64,000 nucleotides of DNA from Nocardia nova NBRC 15556 (GCF_001613005.1 NZ_BDBN01000002.1:62001-126000), one strand, 5' to 3'. Counted from the stretch's first letter, positions 43,581 through 52,903 are shown. A program made the numbers and translations. The notes: a model not told the origin generated them from the letters alone.

Positions 43581-44336
43581 TCAAGCCGGGGTGACACCCG
43601 ATCGCCGTAGTGTCACGCGGTAGGTGTAGTGCTCGGGCAGAAATTGGCTCACCGACAATTCCACCGCCGCGCCGCCGGCATCGGAGTACAGCCGGTCCAC
43701 GCGCAACATCGGATGTCCGGGTGCGCAGCCGAGTTCGGCGGCGGTCGCCGGGGTGGCCGCGGCCACCGTGATCGATTGCGCGGCCTCGACGATCGGGCTG
43801 TTCAGGTGCGGTTCCAGCAGTCCGATCACGGTGTAGGGACTGGATGCGCCGTCGGCCAGCTCGGGCGCCGCGGCCACCGAGCGGGCGATCGGCTCGGGTA
43901 GATGCACGGTCGTGCACACGAACGGCACTCCGTCGTGCAGGCGGACGAAGACCACCGTGTACACCACATCGGTGTCGAGCCGGAGCCGGCTGGCCGCCTC
44001 GATGTCGACCCGGCGACGCAGCCCCGACCGCACCTGCATGGTGGTGTCCGACGACAACTGCATGAGGTCTTCGATCGAACCGAACTGCCGCAGATACCGC
44101 TGTTCGGCGCCGGTGGCGAAGGTACCGCGCCCGGCCACCCGGTACACCTCCCCCGCCGCGACCAGATCCTGGAACGCGCGGCGCACGGTGTGGCGGCTGA
44201 CCCGATGTCGCTGTGCCAGTTCCATTTCGGTCGGCAGTGCCACTCCACCGGCGTAGCGGCCGGCCGCGAGTTCCGCCCGCAGACTGCGCGCCACCGCCCG
44301 GTACGCCGGTTCCGACTCCACCCTGTCCCGCCTCAT
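43581..44336 (-). CDS. GntR-family regulator with UTRA domain (HutC type)
   Basis: 251 residues. N-terminal winged HTH (about 10-75: LPTEMELAQRHRVSRHTVRRAFQDL) and a C-terminal UTRA effector domain (about 95-240), with the family pattern VYTVVFVRLHDGVPFV and ILRVDRLY-like LRVDRLYSDAGG. This is a different GntR subgroup from the FCD pair near 2-5 kb. ATG start with a weak AGGA. It lies between the acyl-CoA dehydrogenase and importer genes on the same strand. It probably senses the imported compound or its CoA ester and controls uptake. Confidence 0.9.
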   Translation of the reverse strand: MRRDRVESEPAYRAVARSLRAELAAGRYAGGVALPTEMELAQRHRVSRHTVRRAFQDLVAAGEVYRVAGRGTFATGAEQRYLRQFGSIEDLMQLSSDTTMQVRSGLRRRVDIEAASRLRLDTDVVYTVVFVRLHDGVPFVCTTVHLPEPIARSVAAAPELADGASSPYTVIGLLEPHLNSPIVEAAQSITVAAATPATAAELGCAPGHPMLRVDRLYSDAGGAAVELSVSQFLPEHYTYRVTLRRSGVTPA

Positions 44337-44366
44337 GGGAAACAGATCCTACGGACCGCCGACGGC

Positions 44367-45524
44367 TCAGATACCGCCGCGCGCGACGAGCTGACCGGCG
44401 ATGACATTGCGCTGGATCTCGTTGGTGCCCTCGCCGACAATCATCAGCGGGGCGTCGCGGAAGTAGCGCTCGGCGTCGTATTCGGTCGAGTACCCGTATC
44501 CGCCGTGAATGCGCACCGCGTTCAACGCGATGTCCATGGCGACCTCGGAGGCGAACAACTTGGCCATTCCCGCTTCCATATCGCAGCGCTCCCCGCGGTC
44601 GAACTGTTCGGCCGCATAGCGAGTCAGTTGCCGCGCCGCGGTCAGTTTGGTCGCCATATCCGCCAGATAGTTGCCGATCGACTGGTGCTTCCAGATCGGC
44701 TTACCGAAGCTCTCCCGATCCTGGGAGTAGGCCAGCGCATCCTCGAGCGCCGCCGCGGCCACGCCCAGCGCCCGCGAGGCGACCTGGATGCGGCCCGTCT
44801 CGAGCCCCTTCATCATCTGCGCGAATCCCTGACCGGGCGCACCGCCGAGGATCGCCGACACCGGCGCACGATAGTTGTCGAACGACAGCTCGCAGCTCTC
44901 CACGCCCTTGTAGCCGAGCTTGGGCAGATCGCGCGAAACGGTCAGGCCGGGACCGTGCTCCACCAGGACGATCGAGATACCCGAATGCCGTGGTACCGCC
45001 GCCGGATCGGTCTTGCACAGCAGCGCGATCAGCCCGGACCGGCGCGCGTTGCTGATCCAGGTCTTGGCTCCGGTGATGACCAGCTCGTCGCCGTCGCGTC
45101 TGGCCTGGGTGGTCATCGCCTGCAGGTCCGAGCCGCCGCCCGGTTCGGTCAGCGCCATCGTCGCGCGCAGCTCACCGGTGGCCATCCGTGGCAGGTAGGC
45201 CTGCCGTTGTGCGTCGGTGCCGAAGAGGGTCAGTAGTTTCGCGACCACGGTATGTCCGCCCATCGCCCCGGCCAGGCTCATCCAGCCACGCGCCAATTCC
45301 TCGGTGACCTGGACGTAGCAGGGCATCGACACCGGAGTGCCGCCATATTCCTCGGGCACCGCCAAGCCGTAGATGCCGATCCGCTTCATCTGCTCGATCC
45401 ACTCCTCCGGATAGCGGTTGGCGTGCTCGAACTCCTGTACCTTCGGCTTGACCTCCCGGTCGATGAAGGCCCGGACGGTCTCGACGAGCAAGACCTCCTC
45501 ACTGTTCAGCCATCCGTGGTTCAC
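44367..45524 (-). CDS. Acyl-CoA dehydrogenase (single-domain, complete active site)
   Basis: 385 residues with every landmark: ATMALTEPGGGSDLQAM, RESFGKPIWKHQSIG, RIHGGYGYSTEYDAERYFRDA and IVGEGTNEIQRNVIA, in which the Glu of VGEGT is the catalytic base of medium-chain/isovaleryl-type enzymes. The GTG start follows CTGGAGGAG; upstream codons look non-coding. It begins the run acyl-CoA dehydrogenase-GntR-importer on the minus strand and is divergent from the CoA-lyase operon. Probably a homotetramer acting on a short or branched acyl-CoA. Confidence 0.94.
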   Translation of the reverse strand: MNHGWLNSEEVLLVETVRAFIDREVKPKVQEFEHANRYPEEWIEQMKRIGIYGLAVPEEYGGTPVSMPCYVQVTEELARGWMSLAGAMGGHTVVAKLLTLFGTDAQRQAYLPRMATGELRATMALTEPGGGSDLQAMTTQARRDGDELVITGAKTWISNARRSGLIALLCKTDPAAVPRHSGISIVLVEHGPGLTVSRDLPKLGYKGVESCELSFDNYRAPVSAILGGAPGQGFAQMMKGLETGRIQVASRALGVAAAALEDALAYSQDRESFGKPIWKHQSIGNYLADMATKLTAARQLTRYAAEQFDRGERCDMEAGMAKLFASEVAMDIALNAVRIHGGYGYSTEYDAERYFRDAPLMIVGEGTNEIQRNVIAGQLVARGGI

Positions 45525-45717
45525 GTCGTCTCCTCCAGGCCGTGGACAATTTGTACGGCCATTTTTCGAAATGTTGGTTCGCCCGCTGAGCATACGCCGT
45601 GCCGAAAGTTCGACAGGCGCCAGTTGCATTGCTAACGTGCCGATCTACTGCCCGGCAGCGCAAGTCAGCCCCGGGTCAAATGTCCATACATTCACCACCC
45701 ATCGTAGGAGCACGTCT

Positions 45718-46581
45718 ATGCCGTCAAAGCAGAATCCGGTCCGACGGCGCGCCGTACTGGTCGTCCCGGGCGCAGCCGAACACAGGATCGTCAAGGCGCT
45801 GCACGCCGGTGCCGACGAGGTGGTCATCGACCTGGAGGATGCGGTCGCCGTCGACGCCAAGGAATCGGCGCGCGAGCTCGTCGCGAATCTGCTACGCGGA
45901 ATCGAACGCGACCCGGCGCGCTCGGTCGCGGTGCGGGTGAACGGGTTCACGACCGCGTGGGCCGCCGACGATCTGCGCGCGCTCGCCGCGACGAGCACCG
46001 TGGACAGCATCGTGATTCCCAAGGTCGAGGACTCCGCGACGCTCGAGCGCGCACACGCGCTGCTCGACGGCCATCCGGCGAGCCTGCAGGCGCTGATCGA
46101 AACACCGCGTGGCGTGCTGGCGGCCGACGACATCTGCCGGACCACCGCTCCCCTGGCCGCCGTCGTGATCGGATACGCCGACCTCGGCGCCGCACTGGGC
46201 CGCAGCGCGGACCTGCCGCCCGGGCGATGGGCGGCCATCCAGGATCGCATCCTGCTGGCGGCGCGGGCCAACGACGTCGCGGCGATCGACGGACCACATC
46301 TCGCCGTCACCGACGACGACGATTTCCGCAGCCGCGTCCGGTGGGCGCACGAAGCCGGATTCGACGGCAAATGGGTTCTGCATCCCGCCCAGATTGTTAC
46401 GGCCACAGCACAATTCACTCCCAACCAGGATGCGGTCGAACACGCCCGCGCCGTCCTCGCCGCGCTCGACGAGGCCACCCGAGCCGGCGCCGGGGTAGCC
46501 CGGCTCGGCGACCGCATGCTGGACGAGGCCGTCGCGATCGCCGCCCGGCGGGTGCTGACACGAATCGGAGGACAACAGTGA
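45718..46581 (+). CDS. HpcH/HpaI-CitE family CoA-ester lyase
   Basis: 287 residues in a TIM-barrel fold: RRAVLVVPGAAE at the start, the Mg-binding DLEDAVAV, the second acidic ligand IETPRGV, and GYADLGAALG. It has the CitE-like length of stand-alone malyl/citramalyl/3-hydroxy-3-methylglutaryl-type lyases. These split a beta-hydroxyacyl-CoA into acetyl- or propionyl-CoA and an oxo acid. ATG with TAGGAG. The next gene is a MaoC hydratase that starts on its last base, so the two likely act in sequence: hydrate an unsaturated C5-type diacid CoA, then cleave it. Confidence 0.9.
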   Translation: MPSKQNPVRRRAVLVVPGAAEHRIVKALHAGADEVVIDLEDAVAVDAKESARELVANLLRGIERDPARSVAVRVNGFTTAWAADDLRALAATSTVDSIVIPKVEDSATLERAHALLDGHPASLQALIETPRGVLAADDICRTTAPLAAVVIGYADLGAALGRSADLPPGRWAAIQDRILLAARANDVAAIDGPHLAVTDDDDFRSRVRWAHEAGFDGKWVLHPAQIVTATAQFTPNQDAVEHARAVLAALDEATRAGAGVARLGDRMLDEAVAIAARRVLTRIGGQQ

Positions 46582-47573
46582 TGACGACACCCGGCGACGG
46601 GCCCTACTTCGACGACCTGCGGGTCGGCCAGATCTTCGACGACGCGCCCTCGATCACGCTGACCGATGGCCTGTCGGCCGCACACCAGGCCATCGCGGGC
46701 GATCGCCTGCGGCTGGCACTGGACCGGCACCTGTCCACCGCGGTCACCGGCGCGGCGCTCGCCCACCCTGCCCTGGTCTGGGATGTCGCCATCGGCCAAT
46801 CCACGATCGTGACCCGGCGAGTGAAAGCCAACCTGTTCTACCGCGGGCTGAATTTCCATCGCTTCCCCGCCCTCGGCGATACGCTGCGCACCCGGACCGA
46901 GGTCGTCGGACTCCGGCAGAACTCCGCCAAACCCGGCCGCCGTCCCACCGGCATGGCCGCGCTGCGGATCACCTGCACCGACCATCTGGAACGCACGGTG
47001 CTCGATTTTCACCGCTGTGCGATGCTGCCGCTGAGCGAGAATCCGGATCCCGCCAGGGTCGTGCCCGACGACGACCTGTCGCGCATCGGCATCGACACGG
47101 AGCCGGCACGGACCACACCCCCGCCGTGGGATCTGCGCGCCTTCCGTGCGGCTGTGCCGGGCACCCACTTCGATCCGGCGCTGGCCGGGCAGATCCGGCA
47201 CTCGAGCGGTGATGTCGTCTCGAACGCGCCCGAATTCGCTCGCCTGAGCCTGAATATCGCTGCGACACACCATGATTACCGGGTCGGTGAACAGGGTCGG
47301 CTCGTCTACGGCGGGCACGCCATCGGCATCGCACTGGCACAGGCCACTCGTGCGTTGCCCAACCTCGTCACGGTGCTGGGCTGGCATTCGTGTGATCACA
47401 CCGGTCCTGTGCACGAGGGTGACACCCTGTCCAGCGAGCTCACCGTGGACAGCGCCACGGCGCTGGGCGACGACGGTGGCGTATTGCAGCTGCGCTCGCG
47501 CGTGTTCGCCCACAACACCGCCACCACGGACCGGCAGGTGCTGGACTGGCGCTTCACCGCACTGCTGGCATGA
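46581..47573 (+). CDS. MaoC-family hydratase, mesaconyl/itaconyl-CoA hydratase-like
   Basis: 330 residues, two hot-dog domains. The N-terminal half has YFDDLRVGQIF and NLFYRGLNFHRFPALGD. The C-terminal half has RLVYGGHAIGIALAQATRALP and HTGPVHEGDTL. This pattern is typical of the mesaconyl-CoA hydratase/beta-methylmalyl-CoA dehydratase branch. The ATG overlaps the upstream TGA; a GTG one codon earlier is possible. Pairing with a CitE-like lyase matches the order in itaconate, mesaconate and methylaspartate-type routes, so a C5 branched diacid CoA is a reasonable substrate guess. Confidence 0.87.
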   Translation: MTTPGDGPYFDDLRVGQIFDDAPSITLTDGLSAAHQAIAGDRLRLALDRHLSTAVTGAALAHPALVWDVAIGQSTIVTRRVKANLFYRGLNFHRFPALGDTLRTRTEVVGLRQNSAKPGRRPTGMAALRITCTDHLERTVLDFHRCAMLPLSENPDPARVVPDDDLSRIGIDTEPARTTPPPWDLRAFRAAVPGTHFDPALAGQIRHSSGDVVSNAPEFARLSLNIAATHHDYRVGEQGRLVYGGHAIGIALAQATRALPNLVTVLGWHSCDHTGPVHEGDTLSSELTVDSATALGDDGGVLQLRSRVFAHNTATTDRQVLDWRFTALLA

Positions 47574-47640
47574 ATCAAATCTGACATGGCATAATTATTT
47601 ATATGATTCTGTTTTCCGCGTGTGCCGGAGGGGACAGCCT

Positions 47641-49902
47641 GTGATCAACTCGTCCGTAGTCGTTGCCGACACCGAAGAGCAGCAGTCGCTGGTGGAAGCG
47701 ATCGCGCGGCTGCTCGACCGCCACTGGGGCCCCGGCGCCGCGCACAAGCTGATCCAGGACCCCGACCGGGTCAGCGAGGTGTCGCTGTGGTCGCAGCTCG
47801 CGGAGGTGGGCGTCGCGGGACTGCCGGTCGCCGAATCCCAGGGTGGATCCGGCGGCAGCTGGGCCGATTTCGCCGTGGCCGCCGAGGCGCTGGGTTCGGT
47901 CGTGGCACCGACGCCGGTCATCGCCGTCGCGGGCGCGCTCGGCGCACTGAGCGCGCCGAATGTCGCGGGCGGCGACCTGTCGGCGCATATCGCCTCCGGA
48001 CGCGTCGTCCCGGCCGTGGCGTGGACCGAACACACCGGAATGCCCGCGGTCGCAGGGCGATTCGAGGCCGTGGCCGGTAACCACCCCGACCGGGCGCTGG
48101 TCTCCGGCACCGCGGAGTTGATCCTGACGCCGGAGGCCGACGTCGTCCTCGTGCTCGCCGAGAGCGAATCCGGCCCGCTGCTGATCGCGGTGCCGACCTC
48201 CGATACCGACGCGGTGCGCACCGAGCGAACCCAAAGCCTGGATCTGCTACGCCCGCTCGGCGCTGTGAATCTGCGGCAGGCAGCGGGCACCGTTCTGGCC
48301 ACCGGCGACGACGCGGTGGGGGCGATCCGGCGCAGCCTGGTCACCGCGGGACTGGCCCTGGCCGGTGACCTGACCGGCGTCGCGAGCCACTGTCTGTGGG
48401 CGGCGGTCGATTACGCCGCCACCCGCGAACAATTCGGCAAGCCGATCGGGGCATTCCAGGCCGTCAAGCACAAGTGCGCCGACATGCTGGCCCATGTCGA
48501 ATTGGCGCGAGCCACCGCCCGCGAAGTTGCCGGGCTGCTGGATTCCGGCGCCGGAGCCGCTGCCCTGGATCAGGCGGTCGCCTTGGCGCTGCTCGAATCC
48601 GTCACGGCCGCACAGCATGTCACCGCGGACTATATTCAGGTGCTGGCCGGAGTCGGCTTCACCTGGGAGCACGAGGCACACCTCTACTATCGCCGGGCCG
48701 GCGCCTCGGCCCCGCTGTTCGGCGGCGTGAGCGCCGCCCGCGAGCGCCTCGACCCCACCCGGGACGCGGCCGCGTCGACCGTGGCCGCCGAGATCGCCCC
48801 CGGCAGCCCCGCCGCCGAACTCGCCGCCGCCGTCGAATCACTGCTGCCGCTGCATCACGAGCAATGGGGTGCCGACGATTCGTTCCCGGCCCGGCTGTCC
48901 TGGCAGCAGCGCCTGCACCAGGCCGGCTGGATCGCACCGCACTGGCCGACGGAATTCGGCGGCCGCGGGCTCTCGATCGTCGATCAAGTCGCCTGCGACC
49001 AGGTGCTGGCGGGCTCGCGGGCGCCCATGCTGGCTGGAGTCCTGGGTGTGAACAACGTGGCGCCGACCCTGATGCACTACGGCACCGCGGAGCAGCGCGA
49101 GCATCTGGCCGCCATCCAGGCCGGGACCGAGGTGTGGTGTCAGGGCTTCTCCGAGCCCGGCTCCGGCAGTGATCTCGCCAGCCTGCGCACCCGCGCGACG
49201 CTGGACGGCGACGAATTCGTCATCAACGGCCAGAAGATCTGGACCTCGGAGGGGATGGAGGGCACACACTGCCTGCTGCTGGTGCGCACCGACCCGCAGG
49301 CGCCCCCGCACAAGGGGATCTCGGCCCTGCTGGTCCCGATGGACACCCCCGGAATCACCCGCCGCCCGATCACTCAGATCACCGGCGAGGGCGGATTCGC
49401 CGAGGTGTTCTTCGATGACGTCCGGGTGCCGCGCAGTGCGTTGCTGGGCCCCCTACACGAGGGGTGGAAGGTCACCATGACCACGCTCGGCTTCGAACGC
49501 GCCGGAGTGATCATGATGGCCGGACGTCTGGAACAGACCGTCCTGGATCTGGTCACCGCCCTCGCCGGCCACGAGCTTCCCGCACACGCCCGCGCCGAGC
49601 TCACCGACCGACTGAGCGAGGCCCGCGCGGTCGGACTGCTGGGCAAGCGCGCACTGGGCCGGATCGCCGCCGGTGGTGCGCCGGGCGCCGAACATTCGGT
49701 GATCAAGCTGGTCTGGAGTACCACGATGCAGGCGATCGGCGACACCCATCTGCGGGTGCTCGGCCCGGCCGCGATCACCACGGCGACCGGTGCCGCCGCA
49801 CAGCACGACTACCTGATGTCGCGCTCGGCCACGATCGCCGGCGGCACCACCGAGATCATGCGCAACATTCTCGCCGAGCGCGTGCTGGGCATGCCGAAAT
49901 AG
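47641..49902 (+). CDS. Double-domain acyl-CoA dehydrogenase (second fusion)
   Basis: 753 residues in two acyl-CoA dehydrogenase units. The first (about 1-375) has TREQFGKPIGAFQAVKHKCAD near 261 and VLAGVGFTWEHEAHLYYRRA, where the usual QIHGG is changed to QVLAG. The second (about 395-753) has GFSEPGSGSDLASL, NGQKIWTSEGME and IAGGTTEIMRNILAERVLG. The halves are complementary, as in the 713-residue fusion near 8.3-10.4 kb, but gene order and sequence differ enough to be an old paralog. GTG start with GGAGGGG. A promoter-like TATGAT lies at 47602-47607. Confidence 0.92.
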   Translation: MINSSVVVADTEEQQSLVEAIARLLDRHWGPGAAHKLIQDPDRVSEVSLWSQLAEVGVAGLPVAESQGGSGGSWADFAVAAEALGSVVAPTPVIAVAGALGALSAPNVAGGDLSAHIASGRVVPAVAWTEHTGMPAVAGRFEAVAGNHPDRALVSGTAELILTPEADVVLVLAESESGPLLIAVPTSDTDAVRTERTQSLDLLRPLGAVNLRQAAGTVLATGDDAVGAIRRSLVTAGLALAGDLTGVASHCLWAAVDYAATREQFGKPIGAFQAVKHKCADMLAHVELARATAREVAGLLDSGAGAAALDQAVALALLESVTAAQHVTADYIQVLAGVGFTWEHEAHLYYRRAGASAPLFGGVSAARERLDPTRDAAASTVAAEIAPGSPAAELAAAVESLLPLHHEQWGADDSFPARLSWQQRLHQAGWIAPHWPTEFGGRGLSIVDQVACDQVLAGSRAPMLAGVLGVNNVAPTLMHYGTAEQREHLAAIQAGTEVWCQGFSEPGSGSDLASLRTRATLDGDEFVINGQKIWTSEGMEGTHCLLLVRTDPQAPPHKGISALLVPMDTPGITRRPITQITGEGGFAEVFFDDVRVPRSALLGPLHEGWKVTMTTLGFERAGVIMMAGRLEQTVLDLVTALAGHELPAHARAELTDRLSEARAVGLLGKRALGRIAAGGAPGAEHSVIKLVWSTTMQAIGDTHLRVLGPAAITTATGAAAQHDYLMSRSATIAGGTTEIMRNILAERVLGMPK

Positions 49903-49953
49903 GCGCGAGCACAACACATATCGGAACAACGAAGTCCGTATATAGGAGAAGAA

Positions 49954-51048
49954 GTGGTGTCCGATCGATTGCGAGTGGGGATCGTCGGCGTCGGATGGGG
50001 TGTGCACGTGCAGGTGCCCGCATTCCGGGCGGTCCCCGAATTCGAGGTGGTGGCCCTGTGCGCGCGCACCGAGGCCAGTGTGGACAAGGCCGGTGGTCGT
50101 ACCGGGATCACGGATCTGAGCACCGATTGGCCCGCCTTCGTCCGGCGCGACGACCTCGATGTCATCTCCATCGCGACGCCGACGGTGGCTCATCACGATC
50201 AGGTGCTGGCCGCGATCGAGGCGGGAAAGCATGTGCTGTGCGAGAAGCCGCTGGCACTCACCGACGACGATGCGCACGACATGCTCTCCCGCGCCGAGGA
50301 CAAGGGTGTCGCGCACGCGGTGTGTTTCGAGGACCGCTGGTCACCGGAGAAGTACGCGGCGCGCGAATTGATCTCCGGCGGCTATCTCGGAACCCCGTAT
50401 TCGGCGCGGGTCAGCGCCCGGGTCGACTACTGGCATCCGGCCCATCCGTTGCAATCGGAATGGATGTACCGCAGTGCCGACGGCGGCGGCTATCTGCTGG
50501 GTCTGGGCGCCCACGACCTGGACTACCTGTGCTGGCTGTTCGGAGAGCCGGCCGCGGTGTGCGCCGATGTGCGCACCACGGTGCCGAGCCGCCAGCGCCC
50601 CGACGGCACCGTGCTCGAGATCGACGCCGACGACACCGCATCGGTGCTCATCCGCTTCGAGTCGGGGGTCGTCGCCACTCACACGCTGACCGCGATGGGT
50701 CTGCACGCGGGCGCCTCCTACCACCTCGACATCACCGGCAGCGCCGGGGCGGTGGCCATCGACGGCACGCTGTTCGAACGCACCCTGCTCGCCGGTACCG
50801 CCGACGAGCCCGCACTGAGCACCACACCCGGCTCGTCCCGCATCCCGCGCTCGGGCGCGTTGTCCTTCGAGGGCGGAGCACGGAACGGCGCCGCACGGCA
50901 ACTGGCGCTGCTGCTCGAGGATTGGCTTCCGGCATTCGACGGAAAACCGACCCCCGACGTCCCCGGCCTCGCGGACGGATTGCGGGTCCAGCGCATCATC
51001 ACCGCCGCCCGCCGGAGTTCGGCGGGCGCGGGATGGGTCGAATTATGA
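49954..51048 (+). CDS. Gfo/Idh/MocA-family NAD(P)-dependent oxidoreductase
   Basis: 364 residues. Rossmann motif VGIVGVGWGVHVQ near the N-terminus, the family motif EKPLALT at about 97-103, and the active-site helix GGYLLGLGAHDLDYLCWLFG with His-Asp. GTG start with TAGGAG. It follows the fused acyl-CoA dehydrogenase by 51 bases. These enzymes usually oxidise polyols, sugars or inositols, so its presence among CoA-ester genes is odd. It may act on a hydroxylated ring before CoA activation. Confidence 0.9.
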   Translation: MVSDRLRVGIVGVGWGVHVQVPAFRAVPEFEVVALCARTEASVDKAGGRTGITDLSTDWPAFVRRDDLDVISIATPTVAHHDQVLAAIEAGKHVLCEKPLALTDDDAHDMLSRAEDKGVAHAVCFEDRWSPEKYAARELISGGYLGTPYSARVSARVDYWHPAHPLQSEWMYRSADGGGYLLGLGAHDLDYLCWLFGEPAAVCADVRTTVPSRQRPDGTVLEIDADDTASVLIRFESGVVATHTLTAMGLHAGASYHLDITGSAGAVAIDGTLFERTLLAGTADEPALSTTPGSSRIPRSGALSFEGGARNGAARQLALLLEDWLPAFDGKPTPDVPGLADGLRVQRIITAARRSSAGAGWVEL

Positions 51049-51095
51049 ACGGGCACAGCTACATCCGACATCACCGGGGCTGACACCGTATCTTC

Positions 51096-51122
51096 TCGGC
51101 GGTCACGCCGGGTGGCCGCCGA
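51096..51122. terminator. Hairpin terminator between convergent genes
   Basis: TCGGCGGTCA pairs with TGGCCGCCGA (nine Watson-Crick pairs and one G-U) around a seven-base loop. It lies between the oxidoreductase gene and the convergent small coiled-coil gene. Confidence 0.7.
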
Positions 51123-51157
51123 CCCCGGTAGCGACCCGGTGCGGCAGACCGCCGCAC

Positions 51158-51436
51158 TCAGACGTTCCTTCTCGCGAAACCCTTGTATCCGAAGAACTTT
51201 TCGAAGTTGTCATCGTTGATGGGCTGGCGGCTGTTGCGGTCGCGAGCGGCTTCCAGTACGGCGAGCCGCTGTTCCACCCTCGTCAGCTCTTCCGATTCAC
51301 CGGCCGCGGCGAGTTCGCGCGCCCGCTGCGCGAGGGACTCCACCTCTTCGTGCAACCGTACGGCCACCTCACTGTAGGTGAGCAGGTCATGATCGTCCTT
51401 GTCCGCACGCTCCGGGGGGTTACCCTGCTCCGTCAT
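51158..51436 (-). CDS. Small charged helical protein of unknown function
   Basis: About 92 residues. The middle (about 25-70) is strongly helical and charged with heptad-like spacing (SEVAVRLHEEVESLAQRARELA and LTRVEQRLAVLEAARDR), suggesting a short coiled coil. It ends in an aromatic/basic tail FEKFFGYKGFARRNV. No signal peptide. ATG with GGAGGT ten bases upstream supports this start over a longer one. I do not recognise the family. Isolated between convergent and divergent neighbours. Confidence 0.65.
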   Translation of the reverse strand: MTEQGNPPERADKDDHDLLTYSEVAVRLHEEVESLAQRARELAAAGESEELTRVEQRLAVLEAARDRNSRQPINDDNFEKFFGYKGFARRNV

Positions 51437-51639
51437 CGCGACCTCCATCGTCTCGAACCGCGTTCCCGATGCGCACTCTACGCACGACGCCCACAATCAG
51501 CTGAATAAATACTCTATTAGTATATCCGGCGCCAGCTCGCATGGGCTTGAACTGGAACTTCACCCAGCACCCCAATCTCATAGCGCGATATCAACGGGAA
51601 AACTCCGGCGATAGTCGCACATTCGAGCCTATGATCTGA

Positions 51640-51667
51640 TTGACTAGAACTGACCAATAAAGGTCAA
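51640..51667. promoter_or_regulatory. TTGAC/GGTCAA half-site cluster upstream of amidohydrolase
   Basis: TTGAC (51640-51644) is followed after six bases by TGACC (51651-51655), and this pairs with GGTCA (51662-51666) across six bases (AATAAA). The last two form an inverted repeat about 65 bases before the amidohydrolase ATG. The half-site matches the dyads at 30516-30533 and 57311-57326, though the inverted spacing is two bases wider. The rest of 51437-51639 is AT-rich and shows no gene. Confidence 0.45.
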
Positions 51668-51730
51668 TAAGTTAGCTGATTTTGGTATCAGACGAGCAGC
51701 CTACGAACCTCGTCACAGGAGAAGCCCCCC

Positions 51731-52903
51731 ATGCCCTTGCAGGACCACCATCAGATCGTCTCGGTCGACGACCACCTCATCGAACACCCCCGTGTGTGGC
51801 AGGACCGCCTCCCGGAGAAGTTGAAAGACCGCGGCCCCAAAATCGTCGAAGTCGACAACAAGCACGTCTGGCACTACGACGGCGACATCTTCCCCACCGT
51901 CGGACTCAACGCCGTCGCCGGCAAACCCCCGGAACAGTGGGGACTCGACCCCGTCCGCTACGAAGACATGATCCCCGGCTGCTACGACCCCGCGGCCAGG
52001 ATCAAGGACATGGACGTCGACGGAGTCGAAGCCGCGCTCTGCTTCCCTTCCTTCCCCGGCTTCGGCGGCGGAGTCTTCCACCGCGCCAAGGACAAAGAGC
52101 TGGCCCTCCTCGCCGTCAAAGCCTGGAACGACTACCACGTCGACGAATGGTGCGCGACCGCACCCACCCGGCTCATCCCCATGTCCCTCATCCCCACCTG
52201 GGACCCCACGCTGGCCGCCCAGGAGATCCGTCGCACCGCTGCCAAGGGCTCACGCACGATCACTTTCCCCGACTCCCCCGTGCCCCTCGGATTGCCCTCG
52301 TTCCACGACAAAACCTACTGGGAACCTGTCTGGGACGCCTGCGAAGAGACCGGACAGGTCCTGTCCCTGCATTTCGGCTCCGGCTCCTACGTTCCCGGAT
52401 TCTCCTTCTCCGGAACCAAAGCAATCCCAGGTCAGGTCGTCCTGCCCGACGCACCGTTCGCCGTGGCCATCACCATCTTCTCCACGAACCTCATGTGGTC
52501 ACTGACCGACCTCTTGTTCTCCGGCGTCCTGCAACGCCACCCGAAACTCCAATTCTCCCTCGCCGAAGGCGGCATCGGCTGGATTCCCTACATCCTCGAA
52601 CGTGCCGACTTCGTCTGGGAACGCCACCGTCACTACCAGCCCATCGACTTCGACACCCGCCCCTCGGACCTCTACTTCAAGCACTTCTGGGGCTGCTTCA
52701 TCGACGATCAATTCGGCGTCGAAAACCGCCACAAGGCCGGAATCGACCGCATCATGCTCGAAATCGACTACCCCCACTCCGACTCCAACTGGCCCAACAG
52801 CCGCAAACGCGCCGCCGAAGTCCTGGCCGACGTCCCCGACCACGAAGTCGAAATGATCACCGAAACCAACGCGCGCCGCATGCTCAACTTCCCCCGCGCC
52901 TGA
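51731..52903 (+). CDS. Amidohydrolase-2 family metal-dependent hydrolase/decarboxylase
   Basis: 390 residues, TIM-barrel amidohydrolase. The N-terminal metal motif is degenerate (SVDDHLIEHP instead of HxH). The barrel has LSLHFGSGSY with the metal His, EGGIGWIPYILERAD, and the C-terminal acidic ligand region EIDYPHSDSNWPNS. Family members hydrolyse ring amides or lactones or decarboxylate aromatic acids such as gamma-resorcylate. ATG with CAGGAGAAG. Codon choice differs from neighbours, with many GAA and AAA codons and heavy third-position C, which hints at separate ancestry. Convergent with a thioesterase gene. Confidence 0.9.
   Translation: MPLQDHHQIVSVDDHLIEHPRVWQDRLPEKLKDRGPKIVEVDNKHVWHYDGDIFPTVGLNAVAGKPPEQWGLDPVRYEDMIPGCYDPAARIKDMDVDGVEAALCFPSFPGFGGGVFHRAKDKELALLAVKAWNDYHVDEWCATAPTRLIPMSLIPTWDPTLAAQEIRRTAAKGSRTITFPDSPVPLGLPSFHDKTYWEPVWDACEETGQVLSLHFGSGSYVPGFSFSGTKAIPGQVVLPDAPFAVAITIFSTNLMWSLTDLLFSGVLQRHPKLQFSLAEGGIGWIPYILERADFVWERHRHYQPIDFDTRPSDLYFKHFWGCFIDDQFGVENRHKAGIDRIMLEIDYPHSDSNWPNSRKRAAEVLADVPDHEVEMITETNARRMLNFPRA

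Noticed and set aside
49917..49943. Hairpin-like CGGA/TCCG pairing ahead of the Gfo/Idh oxidoreductase gene as a riboswitch or attenuator.
   Set aside because: The stem is only four to six pairs with mismatches and has no recognisable aptamer.
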